Shown piece after piece: positions 35,863-48,385 of a stretch of 64,000 nt of DNA. The DNA comes from Petropleomorpha daqingensis (GTDB lineage: Bacteria > Actinomycetota > Actinomycetes > Mycobacteriales > Geodermatophilaceae), in contig NZ_JACBZT010000001.1 in assembly GCF_013408985.1 (NCBI RefSeq), forward strand, positions 4,047,197 to 4,111,196, written 5' to 3'. The position numbers and the translations under genes were made by a program. How positions within the stretch are numbered: position 1 is the first letter of the stretch; every line of letters begins with the position of its first letter. The notes below the pieces were generated by a model. That model was not told the origin of the DNA, made no database searches, and worked only from the letters and a program-made list of their open reading frames with translations.

Positions 35863-37170
35863 ATGACACCTCCGCACAACTACCTAGCGGTCATCAAGGT
35901 CGTCGGCATCGGCGGCGGTGGGGTGAACGCGGTCAACCGGATGATCGAGGTCGGCCTCAAGGGGGTCGAGTTCATCGCGATCAACACCGACGCCCAGGCG
36001 CTGCTGATGAGCGATGCCGACGTGAAGCTCGACGTCGGCCGCGAGCTGACCCGCGGCCTCGGCGCGGGCGCGCAGCCCGACGTCGGCCGGCAGGCCGCCG
36101 AGGACCACCGCGAGGAGATCGAGGAGGTGCTCAAGGGCGCCGACATGGTCTTCGTCACCGCGGGGGAGGGTGGCGGCACCGGCACCGGTGGCGCGCCCGT
36201 CGTGGCCTCGATCGCCCGAAAGCTCGGCGCGCTGACCATCGGCGTCGTCACCCGCCCGTTCGCCTTCGAGGGCAAGCGGCGCGCGGTGCAGGCCGAGTCG
36301 GGCATCGAGGAGCTGCGCAACGAGTGCGACACGCTCATCGTGATCCCGAACGACCGGCTGCTGCAGCTGGGCGACCGGAACGTCAGCGTCATGGACGCCT
36401 TCCGCACGGCCGACCAGGTGCTGCTGTCCGGTGTCCAGGGCATCACCGACCTGATCACCACGCCGGGCCTGATCAACCTGGACTTCGCCGACGTCAAGTC
36501 GGTCATGTCCGGGGCCGGCTCGGCGCTGATGGGCATCGGCAGCGCGCGCGGGGACAACCGTGCCCTGCTCGCCGCGGAGCAGGCGATCGCCAGCCCGCTG
36601 CTGGAGGCCTCGATGGAGGGCGCCCACGGGGTGCTGCTGTCGATCTCCGGCGGGTCGGACCTCGGTCTGTTCGAGATCAACGAGGCCGCCTCGCTGGTCT
36701 CCGACGCCGCCCACTCCGACGCCAACATCATCTTCGGTGCGGTCATCGACGACGCCCTGGGCGACGAGGTGCGGGTCACCGTCATCGCCGCCGGGTTCGA
36801 CGGCGGCCGGCCGAGCAGCCGCAAGGACGCCGGTGTCGCCCACGTGGCCCCGGGCACCTCAGCGGCCGGTGCGTTCACACCCGGCCTGCCGCACCGCTCG
36901 CCGGTCCCGCCGGTGACCCCCGCCGTCCCCGTCGCGGGCCCCACGGCGACGGGGGAGCGGCTGGTCGGTGCGGCGCCGTCCGGGTCGGTGACGCCGCCTC
37001 CGGTGCCGCCGTCGTCCCCGGCCGGGTCGCGCCCCGCCGTCCCGTCGAACGGCTCGCCGATCACCGTGCCGCCGCTGCCGCCGATCTCGGGCAGCGGAGG
37101 CAGCCGGCGGCCGCTGTCCAGCGAGGACTTCGAGGAGGAGCTCGACATCCCGGAGTTCCTCCGCAACTAG
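35863..37170 (+). CDS. ftsZ: Cell division GTPase FtsZ
   Basis: A 435-residue tubulin homologue that forms the Z ring. The N-terminal GTPase domain shows [16 protein letters not shown] near residue 14 and the tubulin signature GGGTGTG at 103-109. The T7-like loop region includes [11 protein letters not shown]. The C-terminal linker is Pro/Ser-rich (about residues 315-415), and the last residues [10 protein letters not shown] are the partner-binding peptide read by SepF and FtsW. ATG 35863 has GGAG upstream; the frame extends further without family similarity. A family-A palindromic repeat begins right after the stop. Confidence 0.97.
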   Translation: MTPPHNYLAVIKVVGIGGGGVNAVNRMIEVGLKGVEFIAINTDAQALLMSDADVKLDVGRELTRGLGAGAQPDVGRQAAEDHREEIEEVLKGADMVFVTAGEGGGTGTGGAPVVASIARKLGALTIGVVTRPFAFEGKRRAVQAESGIEELRNECDTLIVIPNDRLLQLGDRNVSVMDAFRTADQVLLSGVQGITDLITTPGLINLDFADVKSVMSGAGSALMGIGSARGDNRALLAAEQAIASPLLEASMEGAHGVLLSISGGSDLGLFEINEAASLVSDAAHSDANIIFGAVIDDALGDEVRVTVIAAGFDGGRPSSRKDAGVAHVAPGTSAAGAFTPGLPHRSPVPPVTPAVPVAGPTATGERLVGAAPSGSVTPPPVPPSSPAGSRPAVPSNGSPITVPPLPPISGSGGSRRPLSSEDFEEELDIPEFLRN

Positions 37171-37224
37171 AAGGACCCCCTCCCCACCCTCCGCAGGCTC
37201 AGGGCGGGCCCCTGGAAGGGGGCC
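37171..37224. repeat. Dispersed palindromic repeat, family A, copy 2
   Basis: A 54-base element beginning at the first base after the ftsZ TAG. It shares AAGGACCCCCT at the left, the GGCTC/GCTC centre and GGGGGCC at the right with 1138-1193. Outer arms GGACCCCCT/AGGGGGCC and inner arms CCCACCCTCCG/AGGGCGGG allow an imperfect hairpin. It may serve as the ftsZ 3' end. Confidence 0.72.
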
Positions 37225-37242
37225 GACAGTTAGGTTCAGTAC

Positions 37243-37974
37243 ATGAGTTCCGTCCCGGCCGCCTCGTCGGCGGTGCGGCCCCGCCGGGTCGTCACCGATC
37301 GGCGGGGCGGCCGGTCGGCGTCTCCGTACGACTCGTTCAACCTCGGTGCGCACGTCGGGGACGCCCCGGCGGACGTCGCGGCCAACCGGGAGCGGCTGGC
37401 CCGCGAGCTCGGCGTCGCGGGCGACCGGCTGGTCTGGATGACGCAGGTGCACGGCAACGGCGTCGCCGTCGTCGACGGGCCGCAGGAGGCCCCGGTGCCC
37501 GACGTCGACGCCCTCGTGACGACGACGCCCGGCCTCGTCCTCTGCGTGCTGGTCGCCGACTGCGTGCCGGTGCTGCTCAGCGACGCCGAGGCGGGCGTGG
37601 TCGCCGCGGTGCACGCCGGCCGCGAGGGGGTGCGGCAGAAGGTGGTGCCGGCGGCGCTGGCCGCGATGGGCCGCCTGGGCGCCCGGCCGCGCAACGTCAC
37701 CGCGCTGCTCGGGCCCGCCGTGTGCGGTGCCTGCTACGAGGTGCCCCGCGAGATGCAGGCCGAGGTCGCGCGGGTGGTCCCGAGCGCCGCCGTCCGCACC
37801 CGGTCCGGGACGCCGGGGCTGGACCTGCGCGCCGGGGTGGCCGAGCAGCTCGGCCGCGCCGGGGTCGGCCAGGTGGTGCACGACCCGCGCTGCACCGTCG
37901 AGGACCGCTTCCTCTTCTCCCACCGCCGCGACGGCGTCACCGGCCGTCAGGCGGGGGTCGTCTGGCTGTCATGA
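37243..37974 (+). CDS. pgeF: Peptidoglycan editing factor PgeF (YfiH, multicopper/laccase-domain family)
   Basis: A 243-residue protein of the YfiH/polyphenol-oxidase family. Landmarks are [30 protein letters not shown] near residue 65, VADCVPVLL near 105, and [15 protein letters not shown] near 125, which together supply His/Cys zinc ligands. The E. coli relative removes misplaced L-Ser from muropeptide precursors. That fits its position between ftsZ and sepF in a cell-wall cluster. The stop overlaps the yggS ATG by 4 bases. Confidence 0.92.
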   Translation: MSSVPAASSAVRPRRVVTDRRGGRSASPYDSFNLGAHVGDAPADVAANRERLARELGVAGDRLVWMTQVHGNGVAVVDGPQEAPVPDVDALVTTTPGLVLCVLVADCVPVLLSDAEAGVVAAVHAGREGVRQKVVPAALAAMGRLGARPRNVTALLGPAVCGACYEVPREMQAEVARVVPSAAVRTRSGTPGLDLRAGVAEQLGRAGVGQVVHDPRCTVEDRFLFSHRRDGVTGRQAGVVWLS

Positions 37975-38777
37975 GCACCGCGGGGGCGGCTGCGAGGATC
38001 GCCGTCGTGCCCGCGTCGCCGTTCGAGGAGAACCTCACCGCCGTCCACGACCGGATCGCCGCGGCCGCTCGCGCCGCCGGCCGCGACCCGTCCTCCGTGC
38101 GGCTGATCGCGGTGAGCAAGACGTGGCCGGCCGGGGCGGTGCGCGCCGTGGCCGCGCTCGGGCAGGTCGACTTCGGCGAGAACCGCGTGCAGGAGCTGCT
38201 CGGCAAGGCCGGCGAGCTGACCGACCTCCCGCTGAGCTGGCACGCGATCGGGCAGCTGCAGCGCAACAAGGCCGCCGCGGTCGCCCGGCTCGGCGCCGTC
38301 GTCCACTCGGTCGACCGCACCTCCCTGGCCGGCATGCTGGCCCGGGCGGCGGAGTCCGCCGGGCGCCGCCTCGACGTCCTCGTGCAGGTCGACCTCGGCG
38401 GGCCGGCGGGGGAGGAGGCCGCCCGGGGCGGGGCGGCGCCCGCCGACGTGCCGGCCCTGGCCGACGCGATCGCCGGGCTGGACGCGCTGCGGCTCCGGGG
38501 GCTGATGGCGGTGGCCCCGCGCGACGAGGACCCGGCGCCCGCCTTCGCCCGGCTGGCGGCCCTCGCCGAGCGGATCCGCGCCGACCACCCCGGTGCCGTG
38601 GAGCTCTCCGCCGGGATGAGCGGCGACCTCGAGCAGGCGATCGCAGCCGGCGCGACGCTCGTGCGTGTCGGAACCGCGATCTTCGGCGCGCGCGCCCTAC
38701 ATTCCTCGGAGGATCGGGGGATCCCGACCACACGAGTCACACCAGCAACACGGGCCACGGACGACCCAGGCGTGTGA
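37971..38777 (+). CDS. YggS-family PLP homeostasis protein
   Basis: A 268-residue single-domain PLP protein with an alanine-racemase-like barrel but no known enzyme activity. The PLP lysine is in [11 protein letters not shown] near residue 45, with [12 protein letters not shown] near 65, [15 protein letters not shown] near 87, and the phosphate site [24 protein letters not shown] near the end. A tail of about 27 residues beyond the usual end ([18 protein letters not shown]) is unusual. The gene lies in the conserved ftsZ-pgeF-yggS-sepF order. Confidence 0.92.
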   Translation: MSTAGAAARIAVVPASPFEENLTAVHDRIAAAARAAGRDPSSVRLIAVSKTWPAGAVRAVAALGQVDFGENRVQELLGKAGELTDLPLSWHAIGQLQRNKAAAVARLGAVVHSVDRTSLAGMLARAAESAGRRLDVLVQVDLGGPAGEEAARGGAAPADVPALADAIAGLDALRLRGLMAVAPRDEDPAPAFARLAALAERIRADHPGAVELSAGMSGDLEQAIAAGATLVRVGTAIFGARALHSSEDRGIPTTRVTPATRATDDPGV

Positions 38778-38842
38778 GTGCTCGTTGGACGAAGTTGACG
38801 AACGACCGCGACGCTGAGGACACCAGTAGAGGGGGAGGTCCG

Positions 38843-39583
38843 ATGGCCGGAGCCATGCGGAAGATGGGGATCTATCTCGGGCTCGTCGAGGACGACGACG
38901 CGCGGGCCTACGGCCGCTATGACGCCCGTCAGTCCGAGCACCCCGACTCCGAACGCCGCTACGGCCGGTACGAGGACAGCCGCTACGCCACCGACTACGT
39001 CGACGACGGCTTCGCCGACGAGTCCTACGGCGACGAGCGCTACCCCTCCTCCCGCGACCGGTTCGGCGCCGGCTACGCCGACGACGTCGAGGCCGAGGAG
39101 GTGCCCGAGGCCCGCGAGCCCGAGCCCGCGGCACCCCGGCGTCCGGCCGCGCGCCCGCTGGGCCTGGCGCCGTCGGCCACCTCGGCGACCCCCGCCCGCC
39201 TGGGCGGCAGCCTCGGTGGGACGACGTCGGGGGCCGGTGCGGCCGGTCTCGCCGTCCGCGAGCCGGTGACGGCCGAGGCCGAGCCCGCCCCGGCGCCCAA
39301 GGAGCCGTACCGGATCACCACCGTGCACCCGCGCACGTACAACGAGGCGCGCCAGATCGGCGAGCGCTTCCGCGAGGGCGGCGCGGTCATCATGAACCTC
39401 ACCGAGCTGGCCGATGCCGACGCCAAGCGACTGGTCGACTTCGCCGCGGGTCTCATCTTCGGTCTGCGCGGTAGTATCGAGCGCGTCACGAACAAGGTGT
39501 TCCTGCTCAGCCCCAGGGACGTCGACGTGACCGCCGAGGACAAGGCGCGGATCCGCGAAGGCGGGTTCTTCAACCAGTCCTGA
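38843..39583 (+). CDS. sepF: Cell division protein SepF
   Basis: A 246-residue FtsZ membrane tether. The amphipathic N-terminus [19 protein letters not shown] binds membrane. A Tyr/Asp/Arg-rich linker of about 120 residues follows ([18 protein letters not shown]). The C-terminal SepF core begins [19 protein letters not shown] and ends with [27 protein letters not shown] lies 8 bases before ATG 38843. Length and domain order are normal for actinobacteria. Confidence 0.95.
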   Translation: MAGAMRKMGIYLGLVEDDDARAYGRYDARQSEHPDSERRYGRYEDSRYATDYVDDGFADESYGDERYPSSRDRFGAGYADDVEAEEVPEAREPEPAAPRRPAARPLGLAPSATSATPARLGGSLGGTTSGAGAAGLAVREPVTAEAEPAPAPKEPYRITTVHPRTYNEARQIGERFREGGAVIMNLTELADADAKRLVDFAAGLIFGLRGSIERVTNKVFLLSPRDVDVTAEDKARIREGGFFNQS

Positions 39584-39640
39584 CGGCGAACGAGAGGACA
39601 GACAGCCCGGCACGAGAGGTGCCCCGAACGAGCGAGGACC

Positions 39641-39931
39641 GTGGCTCTCTTCTGGCAGATCGTCGACTGGGTGCTGCTCGTCTTCCTCGTGCTGCTCTTC
39701 GCCCGGTTCGTCGTCGACTGGGTGATGGTCCTCGCACGCAGCTGGCGGCCTCAGGGCCTGGTCGCGGCGGGGCTGGAGGTCGTCTACACGACGACGGACC
39801 CGCCGCTGAAAGCCGTCCGCAAGGTGATCCCGCCCCTGAACCTGGGGTCGGTCCGGTTGGACCTCGGGTTTATGGTCTTGTTGATCGCCGTCATCATCCT
39901 TCGCAACATCGCCCAGAATCTCGCTCTGTGA
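39641..39931 (+). CDS. YggT-family membrane protein
   Basis: A 96-residue protein with two hydrophobic segments (about residues 5-28, [21 protein letters not shown], and 72-92, [17 protein letters not shown]). [23 protein letters not shown] between them is the YggT signature. Position between sepF and wag31 is conserved in actinobacteria. Start is GTG at 39641. The role is unknown beyond a link to cell growth and envelope. Confidence 0.9.
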   Translation: MALFWQIVDWVLLVFLVLLFARFVVDWVMVLARSWRPQGLVAAGLEVVYTTTDPPLKAVRKVIPPLNLGSVRLDLGFMVLLIAVIILRNIAQNLAL

Positions 39932-40031
39932 GCGCAGTTCTGCTCAGGGGCGCAGGCCGCACTGGGGGCGTGGTCCACCGCCGCTCGCCCGAGAACGTCC
40001 CTGTTCCCGCCGTCCGACCCGAGGTGACCCG

Positions 40032-40769
40032 ATGCCACTGACGCCTGCCGACGTGCACAACGTCGTCTTCAAGAAGCCGCCGATCGGCAAGCGCGGCTAC
40101 GACGAGGACGAGGTCGACGCCTTCCTCGACGTGGTGGAGGGCGAGCTGGCCCGCCTGATCGAGGAGAACAACGAGCTCCGGGCCGGCAACGGCCGCGCCC
40201 CGCGCGCGGAGGAGCGCCCCGAGCCGGTGGTGGCGCCGCCCGCGCCCGCCGTCCAGGCACCCCCGCCGCCGCCGGTGCAGGCCGCGCCGCGCGAGGACGA
40301 CAGCGCCCGCGCATCGCGGATGCTGGCGCTGGCCACCGAGACGGCCGACCGGTACGTCAACGAGGCCAAGACCCAGGCCGAGCAGATGCTGGTCAGCGCC
40401 AAGACCAACAGCGAGCGGCTCATGACCGACGCGCGCGCCAAGAGCGAGCAGATGGTCAGCGAGGCCAAGCACCGCGCCGACTCGATGGTCACCGACGCCC
40501 GCACCCGCGCCGAGACCATGGAGCGGGAGGCCCGCGCCAAGGCCGCCGCCCTGGAGCAGGACGCCGAGCGCCGGCACACCGAGGTGATCAGCTCCCTGGA
40601 GGGCAAGCGCACCAGCCTCGAGCGCAAGGTCGAGGAGCTGCGCACCTTCGAGCGGGAGTACCGGACGCGCTTCCGGTCCTACCTCGAGTCGCAGCTGCGC
40701 GAGCTCGACAGCCGCGGTTCCGCCGAGCCGGCGATCAACGCCCGGCAGACCCAGCACGCGTCTGCTTGA
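40032..40769 (+). CDS. wag31: Polar growth protein Wag31 (DivIVA)
   Basis: A 245-residue coiled-coil scaffold of the cell pole. The N-terminal membrane-curvature domain [20 protein letters not shown] and [20 protein letters not shown] precede a variable Pro-rich linker (about residues 55-90). A long coiled coil of roughly 110 residues follows, with regular Ala-Lys-Arg/Glu repeats ([20 protein letters not shown]). The tail ends in a basic stretch. A strong hairpin terminator follows 28 bases after the stop, closing the division supercluster. Confidence 0.95.
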   Translation: MPLTPADVHNVVFKKPPIGKRGYDEDEVDAFLDVVEGELARLIEENNELRAGNGRAPRAEERPEPVVAPPAPAVQAPPPPPVQAAPREDDSARASRMLALATETADRYVNEAKTQAEQMLVSAKTNSERLMTDARAKSEQMVSEAKHRADSMVTDARTRAETMEREARAKAAALEQDAERRHTEVISSLEGKRTSLERKVEELRTFEREYRTRFRSYLESQLRELDSRGSAEPAINARQTQHASA

Positions 40770-40797
40770 TGGGCCAAGCCTGACGGCCTGCGTCTTC

Positions 40798-40834
40798 AGA
40801 GCGGCCCCCGGACCTGGTGTCCGGGGGCCGCTCT
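40798..40834 (+). terminator. Terminator after wag31
   Basis: AGAGCGGCCCCCGGAC and GTCCGGGGGCCGCTCT form a perfect 16-bp stem with a 5-base loop (CTGGT). It is the strongest hairpin in the window. A short TTCCTCG tail follows. Confidence 0.9.
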
Positions 40835-40859
40835 CGTTCCTCGCCGTTAAGGTGCTCAC

Positions 40860-41450
40860 GTGATCTTGGCTGCAGGTCTGCTCGTGCTGGTGGGGCTCGG
40901 CCTGTTCGTGGCCGGGCTCGCCACGGGGACGACGCTCCTCTACTGGGCGACGGTGGTCGTCTGCGCCCTCGCCGCCGTGCTGCTCGTGCTCTCCCGGCGC
41001 GGGATGTCCGCCGCGGCCGCCCCCGCCGCCCCGCGGAAGTCCGCCGCGACCCGGGAGGTGCCCGCGGCCGAGGCCGGCGAGGAGAGCGCGGCGGCACCGG
41101 GGCGCGAGGAGCCGGCGGCCGAGCCCGCGCCGGTCGCGGCCGCGGCGGTCGAGCCGTCGGAGGCCGCAGTGGCCGCGGTGGCAGGTCCCGCCGACGAGGG
41201 GGAGCCGCCGGTCGAGGAGGTCGAGGTCACCGACCTGCTGCTCGTCGTCGACCTCAAGGACGACGTCTTCGTCCTCGACGAGCACCCGCGCTACCACGTC
41301 GCCGAGTGCCCCCGGCTCGTCGGGCACGAGGCGATCCCGCTGCCGCTCGACGAGGCGCGCACCGACGGCTTCACGCCCTGCGGCGTCTGCTCGCCCGACC
41401 GCACGATGGCCGAGCGCGAGCGCGCCCGGCGGGCCGGTCGCACCTCCTGA
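40860..41450 (+). CDS. Membrane protein with C-terminal Ada-like Cys metal-binding motif
   Basis: A 196-residue protein. Two N-terminal membrane segments (about residues 3-22 and 25-45) are followed by an Ala/Glu/Pro-rich linker to residue 120, then a compact C-terminal domain. That domain shows H146, C150, C174 and C177 in RYHVAECPRLVGHEA and GFTPCGVCSPD. The arrangement H-x3-C ... G-F-x-P-C-x2-C resembles the Ada-type metal-binding knot found in several bacterial proteins. Metal binding is inferred. It follows the wag31 terminator and converges with the next minus-strand gene with a 9-base gap. The family is not otherwise recognised. Confidence 0.75.
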   Translation: MILAAGLLVLVGLGLFVAGLATGTTLLYWATVVVCALAAVLLVLSRRGMSAAAAPAAPRKSAATREVPAAEAGEESAAAPGREEPAAEPAPVAAAAVEPSEAAVAAVAGPADEGEPPVEEVEVTDLLLVVDLKDDVFVLDEHPRYHVAECPRLVGHEAIPLPLDEARTDGFTPCGVCSPDRTMAERERARRAGRTS

Positions 41451-41459
41451 CGGGGGTGC

Positions 41460-41861
41460 TCAGAAGATCGGCCGCAGCCCCGCCGCGGCGAGGCTGATCT
41501 CCATCCGCCGTCGCTCGGCGGCGCGGGCGTTGCCCGGAGGCAGCCCCGTCAGGCTGTGCGGCACCTCCAGCAGCAGGGCGGCCTCGATGAGGACGTCGTC
41601 GTAGGCCGCCTGCAGGCCGCTGCGCCGGGCCTGCGGTGCGCCGGCCGGAACCCGGGCGAGCTGCCCGGAGAGCCGGTGCAGGTCGGCCGCGACCTGCTCG
41701 ATCGGCCGGTGCGGCGGCTCGGTCGGCGGGCGGGCCCGCCGGCGTGCGGACCGCTCCATCTCCAGCTGGCCGCTGAACCACCGGCACAGGAGGTCGATGG
41801 CGGCGAAGGCGGCGACCAGCCCACCAGTGATGAGCCCCAGGTACAGCAGAGAACCGAGCAT
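41460..41861 (-). CDS. Small membrane-anchored hypothetical protein
   Basis: A 133-residue protein with one N-terminal membrane helix (about residues 3-25, GSLLYLGLITGGLVAAFAAIDLL) and a soluble C-terminal region rich in Arg and Leu. The C-terminal region includes EQVAADLHRLSGQLARVPAG and a conserved-looking helical segment AAYDDVLIEAALLLEVPHSL. ATG 41861 is used because it starts the hydrophobic segment. The frame is open further upstream but becomes low complexity there. Not recognised; it lies 79 bases downstream of ileS on the same strand and may be cotranscribed. Confidence 0.7.
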   Translation of the reverse strand: MLGSLLYLGLITGGLVAAFAAIDLLCRWFSGQLEMERSARRRARPPTEPPHRPIEQVAADLHRLSGQLARVPAGAPQARRSGLQAAYDDVLIEAALLLEVPHSLTGLPPGNARAAERRRMEISLAAAGLRPIF

Positions 41862-41940
41862 GCTGTCCGTCCGGTGCACGTCGCGACCGCAGATGGCCGC
41901 GACGGTACGCCTGCGGACGGGCCTCGGGTCAGGGTTCGGG

Positions 41941-45093
<3,153 letters not shown>

Positions 45094-45142
45094 GGGTCCA
45101 TTGTCCCTGAGCCGACAACCGACTTCGTGCAAGCCTTCCGCC

Positions 45143-45319
45143 ATGACCCGCTACCGCTTCCTCGACGCGATGGGCGACGTGGTCGCCGAGGAGGAGTTCG
45201 CCAGCCACGCCGACGCGCTCGCGTGGGCCGAGTCCGAGGAGCCGGAGGACGACGTCCAGCGGGTCGAGTTCCTCGGGCCGGAGGGCGACTGGCGCTGGGC
45301 GGGCGCGCTGAGCGGCTGA
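45143..45319 (+). CDS. Small hypothetical protein (58 residues)
   Basis: A short ORF with fully GC-ended codons, in the pattern expected for a real gene in this genome. The peptide begins MTRYRFLDAMGDVVAEEEF and contains ALAWAESEEP; it is acidic and has no membrane segment. No RBS is clear upstream of ATG 45143, so a leaderless start is possible. It stands divergent to ileS with a 49-base gap and upstream of the antiporter gene on the same strand. Function unknown. Confidence 0.6.
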   Translation: MTRYRFLDAMGDVVAEEEFASHADALAWAESEEPEDDVQRVEFLGPEGDWRWAGALSG

Positions 45320-45377
45320 CGGTTGCCGCCCCGTAACAGCAGTACGGGAGACTGCGGCGCATGAGCGGGGGCCGACG

Positions 45378-46889
45378 GTGAATCCCACGGTCACCGCTGC
45401 CCTGGCCATCGGCGCCCTGGTCATCCTCGTGGCCGCGGTGGCGCTGCGTGTCGCCGACCGGCTCGGGCTGCCCAGCCTTCTGCTCTACCTGGCGTTCGGG
45501 GTCGCGCTGGGGGAGAGCGGCCTGGGCGTCGAGTTCGAGGACGTCTCGCTGACCCAGACCCTCGGTGTGGCGGCCCTGGTGGTGATCCTGGCCGAAGGTG
45601 GCCTGACCACCCGCTGGGCCGACGTGCGCAGGGCGATCGGCCCGGGCCTGTCGCTCGCCACGATCGGGGTGGCGGTCAGCGTCGTGGTCACCGCCGCGGT
45701 CACGGCGTGGCTGCTCGACCTGCCGTGGGTGCTCGCGCTGCTGCTCGCCGCCGTCATCAGCTCGACCGACGCCGCGGCGGTGTTCGCCACCCTGCGCCGG
45801 CTGCCGCTGCCGCGGCGGATCGCGGCGTCGCTGGAGGCGGAGAGCGGGCTCAACGACGCGCCGGTGATCCTGCTCGTCGTCGTCTTCGCCGACCGGCTCG
45901 CCGGCGCGCAGACCGCGCCGTGGTGGCTCACCGGCCTGGAGATCGTGGGGGAACTGCTCGGGGGCTCGGTCATCGGGCTGCTCATCGGGGTGGGCGGCGC
46001 CGCCCTTCTCCGGCGGGTCGCGCTGCCGCTGTCCGGCTTCTACCCGCTGGCCACGCTGGCGCTCTGCGTCCTGGCGTTCTCCACCACCTCGCTGCTGCAC
46101 ACCTCCGGCTTCGTGGCGGTGTACCTGTGCGGGCTGGTGCTGGGCAACGCGCCGCTGCCGCACCGCACGGCCACCCTCGGGTTCGCCGAGGGGATGGCCT
46201 CGCTGGCCCAGATCGGGCTGTTCGTCATGCTCGGCCTGCTCGTCAGCCCCGAGCGGCTGCCCGGTGCGGTCGGGCCGGCCCTGGTCGTGGGCGGGGTCCT
46301 GCTGCTGGTCGCCCGGCCGCTGTCGGTCGTGGCCAGCCTCGCCTGGTTCCGGGTGCCGTGGGCGCAGCAGGCCTTCATCTCCTGGGCGGGCCTGCGCGGC
46401 GCCGTCCCCATCGTCCTGGCCACCTTCCCGCTGACCGCCGACGTGCCCGGGGCGACCTTCGTCTTCGACACCGTGTTCGTGCTGGTCGTCGTCTTCACCC
46501 TCATCCAGGGCGGCTCGCTGCCCTGGGTGGCGCGGCGGCTGGGCATCGCTACGCCGGTGGCCCCGCGCGAGGTCCACGTGGAGTCCGCGCCGCTGGAGGA
46601 GCTCGACGCCGACCTCATGCAGATGACCATCCCGCCCGGGTCGCGGCTGCACGGCGTGTACCTGCCGGAGCTGCGGCTGCCCGAGGACTCCGCGGTGGTG
46701 CTCATCGTGCGCGACGGCAGGTCCTTCGTCCCGGACGAGACCACCCGGCTGATGCGCGGGGACCAGGCGCTGCTGGTCTCCGCGCGGCGCTCCCGGGCCC
46801 AGGCCGAGCGGCGGCTGCGGGCCGTCAGCCGAGCCGGCCGGCTGGCCGCCTGGCGCGGTGAATCGGGCGCGGCGGGGGAGCAGGACTGA
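45378..46889 (+). CDS. CPA1-family cation/proton antiporter (K+/H+, NhaP2-like)
   Basis: A 503-residue antiporter with about 12 membrane helices over residues 1-385. Landmarks are LPSLLLYLAFGVALGE, ISSTDAAAVFATLR with the conserved Asp near 132, ESGLNDAPVILLVV, and SWAGLRGAVPIVLATFP near 335-351. A cytoplasmic C-terminal domain of about 100 residues looks like RCK_C (MQMTIPPGSRLHGVYLPEL), which would bind a regulatory ligand. K+ rather than Na+ is inferred from the NhaP2-like domain plan. GTG start 45378 with GGGGGCC upstream. It stands alone. Confidence 0.87.
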   Translation: MNPTVTAALAIGALVILVAAVALRVADRLGLPSLLLYLAFGVALGESGLGVEFEDVSLTQTLGVAALVVILAEGGLTTRWADVRRAIGPGLSLATIGVAVSVVVTAAVTAWLLDLPWVLALLLAAVISSTDAAAVFATLRRLPLPRRIAASLEAESGLNDAPVILLVVVFADRLAGAQTAPWWLTGLEIVGELLGGSVIGLLIGVGGAALLRRVALPLSGFYPLATLALCVLAFSTTSLLHTSGFVAVYLCGLVLGNAPLPHRTATLGFAEGMASLAQIGLFVMLGLLVSPERLPGAVGPALVVGGVLLLVARPLSVVASLAWFRVPWAQQAFISWAGLRGAVPIVLATFPLTADVPGATFVFDTVFVLVVVFTLIQGGSLPWVARRLGIATPVAPREVHVESAPLEELDADLMQMTIPPGSRLHGVYLPELRLPEDSAVVLIVRDGRSFVPDETTRLMRGDQALLVSARRSRAQAERRLRAVSRAGRLAAWRGESGAAGEQD

Positions 46890-47020
46890 ATCGATTCCGT
46901 GCGTGTCGGATCTCGGCCTGGTAACGGCGTGCGGTGCGAGCCGATCCCGAATTGACACGGTATGTGACCTGGGCCACGCTCCGGAGACCGCTTCCTGGTC
47001 AGCTAGCGCCACCGGAGGGG
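46890..47020 (+). promoter_or_regulatory. Promoter/CRP-like region of the sugar importer operon
   Basis: TTGACA at 46952-46957 is a -35-like hexamer. TGTGA-CCTGGG-CCACG at 46963-46978 matches the CRP/GlxR consensus TGTGA-N6-TCACA at 8 of 10 positions. GGAGG at 47014-47018 is the RBS. Site assignment is by consensus only. Confidence 0.45.
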
Positions 47021-48385
47021 ATGACCGTGTCCCACGCTCCCAGCCCCGGAAACCGCCCCGGGCGAACCTCAACCGGATCCGCACCGGGACGATCAGGACG
47101 GCGGCGCGCTCGTGTCGGCGCCCTCGCCTCGCTGGTCCTGGCCTCCACCCTGGCCGCCTGCGGAGGTGGGTCGGGCGGCCCACCGACGCTCACCTGGTAC
47201 ATCAACCCGGACTCCGGGGGGCAGCAGGAGATCGCCAACCGGTGCACCGCGGCGGCCAACGGCCAGTACACGATCGAGATCTCCCAGCTGCCGCGTGACT
47301 CGCCCTCCCAGCGCGAGCAGCTCGTGCGCCGGCTGGCCGCCGAGGACTCCTCGATCGACCTGATGAGCCTCGACCCGCCGTACATCCCCGAGTTCGCGCA
47401 GGCCGGCTTCCTCGCCCCCGTGCCCCCTGACGTCGCGTCGCGGGTGTCCGACGGCGTCGTGGAGTCGGCGATCCAGGGCTCGACCTGGGACGGCAAGCTC
47501 GTCGCGATCCCGTTCTGGGCCAACACCCAGCTGCTCTGGTACCGCAAGTCGGTCGCCGAGGCCGCCGGCCTGGACATGAGCCAGCCCGTGACGTGGGACC
47601 AGCTCATCAAGGCGGCGAAGTCGCAGCACAAGCTCATCGGTGCGCAGGGCATCCGCTCGGAGTCGCTGACGGTGTGGCTCAACGCCCTCATCGAGTCCGC
47701 CGGCGGCCACATCATCGAGAAGGTCACGCCCAAGCCCGAGGACTACCAGTTCGGCCTGACCTCCGAGGCCGGCGTCCGCGCGGCCGAGGTCATGCGGGAC
47801 GTCGCGAACTCCGGCGAGGTCGGCGCGGCCTTCTCCACCTCGAACGAGGACACCAGCGCGACCGGCTTCGAGAGCGCGGACGGCGGCTTCCAGGTGAACT
47901 GGCCGTTCGTCTGGCCGCGGGCGCTGTCGGCCGTGGACGCCGGGACCCTCGACAAGTCGGTGCCCGACGACTACGGCTGGGCGTTGTACCCACGGGTGGA
48001 CGCCGACACCCCGTCCAAGCCGCCGTACGGCGGGATCAACCTGGGCATCGGCGCCTTCAGCGAGCACACGGACTTCGCCTTCGAGGCGGCCGAGTGCATC
48101 ACCAGCGACGAGAACCAGGCGTACTACTTCGAGACCAACGGCAACCCGGCGTCGTCGAAGGCCGTCTACGACGACCCCGCCGTGCTGAAGGTCTTCCCGC
48201 AGGCGCCGGTGATCCGCGAGTCGCTGGACGCCGCGGCGCCCCGACCGCAGACCCCGTACTACAGCGAGGTGTCCGGCGGCATCCAGCGCGAGTACCACCC
48301 GCCGGCCGACGTGGACCCGAAGTCGACACCCCAGCAGGCGACCGACCTGATCGCCGCCGTTCTCCGAGGGGACCAGCTGCTATGA
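47021..48385 (+). CDS. LpqY-like sugar-binding lipoprotein of an ABC importer
   Basis: A 454-residue secreted substrate-binding protein. The N-terminus is basic, then a signal sequence ends in the lipobox LAAC with C47 as lipidated Cys (ASLVLASTLAACGG). The mature part has LTWYINPDSGGQQEIANRC and REQLVRRLAAEDSSIDLMSLD, NTQLLWYRKS, and VNWPFVW. The sequence and gene order resemble mycobacterial LpqY, the trehalose receptor. ATG 47021 lies only 3 bases after GGAGG; GTG 47027 at a better spacing is an alternative. Downstream permeases and ATPase follow as one operon. Confidence 0.9.
   Translation: MTVSHAPSPGNRPGRTSTGSAPGRSGRRRARVGALASLVLASTLAACGGGSGGPPTLTWYINPDSGGQQEIANRCTAAANGQYTIEISQLPRDSPSQREQLVRRLAAEDSSIDLMSLDPPYIPEFAQAGFLAPVPPDVASRVSDGVVESAIQGSTWDGKLVAIPFWANTQLLWYRKSVAEAAGLDMSQPVTWDQLIKAAKSQHKLIGAQGIRSESLTVWLNALIESAGGHIIEKVTPKPEDYQFGLTSEAGVRAAEVMRDVANSGEVGAAFSTSNEDTSATGFESADGGFQVNWPFVWPRALSAVDAGTLDKSVPDDYGWALYPRVDADTPSKPPYGGINLGIGAFSEHTDFAFEAAECITSDENQAYYFETNGNPASSKAVYDDPAVLKVFPQAPVIRESLDAAAPRPQTPYYSEVSGGIQREYHPPADVDPKSTPQQATDLIAAVLRGDQLL

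Noticed and set aside
45094-45260. T-box riboswitch upstream of ileS
   Set aside because: Only 49 bases separate ileS from the divergent ORF and no T-box core sequence or specifier-type stem was found on the minus strand.
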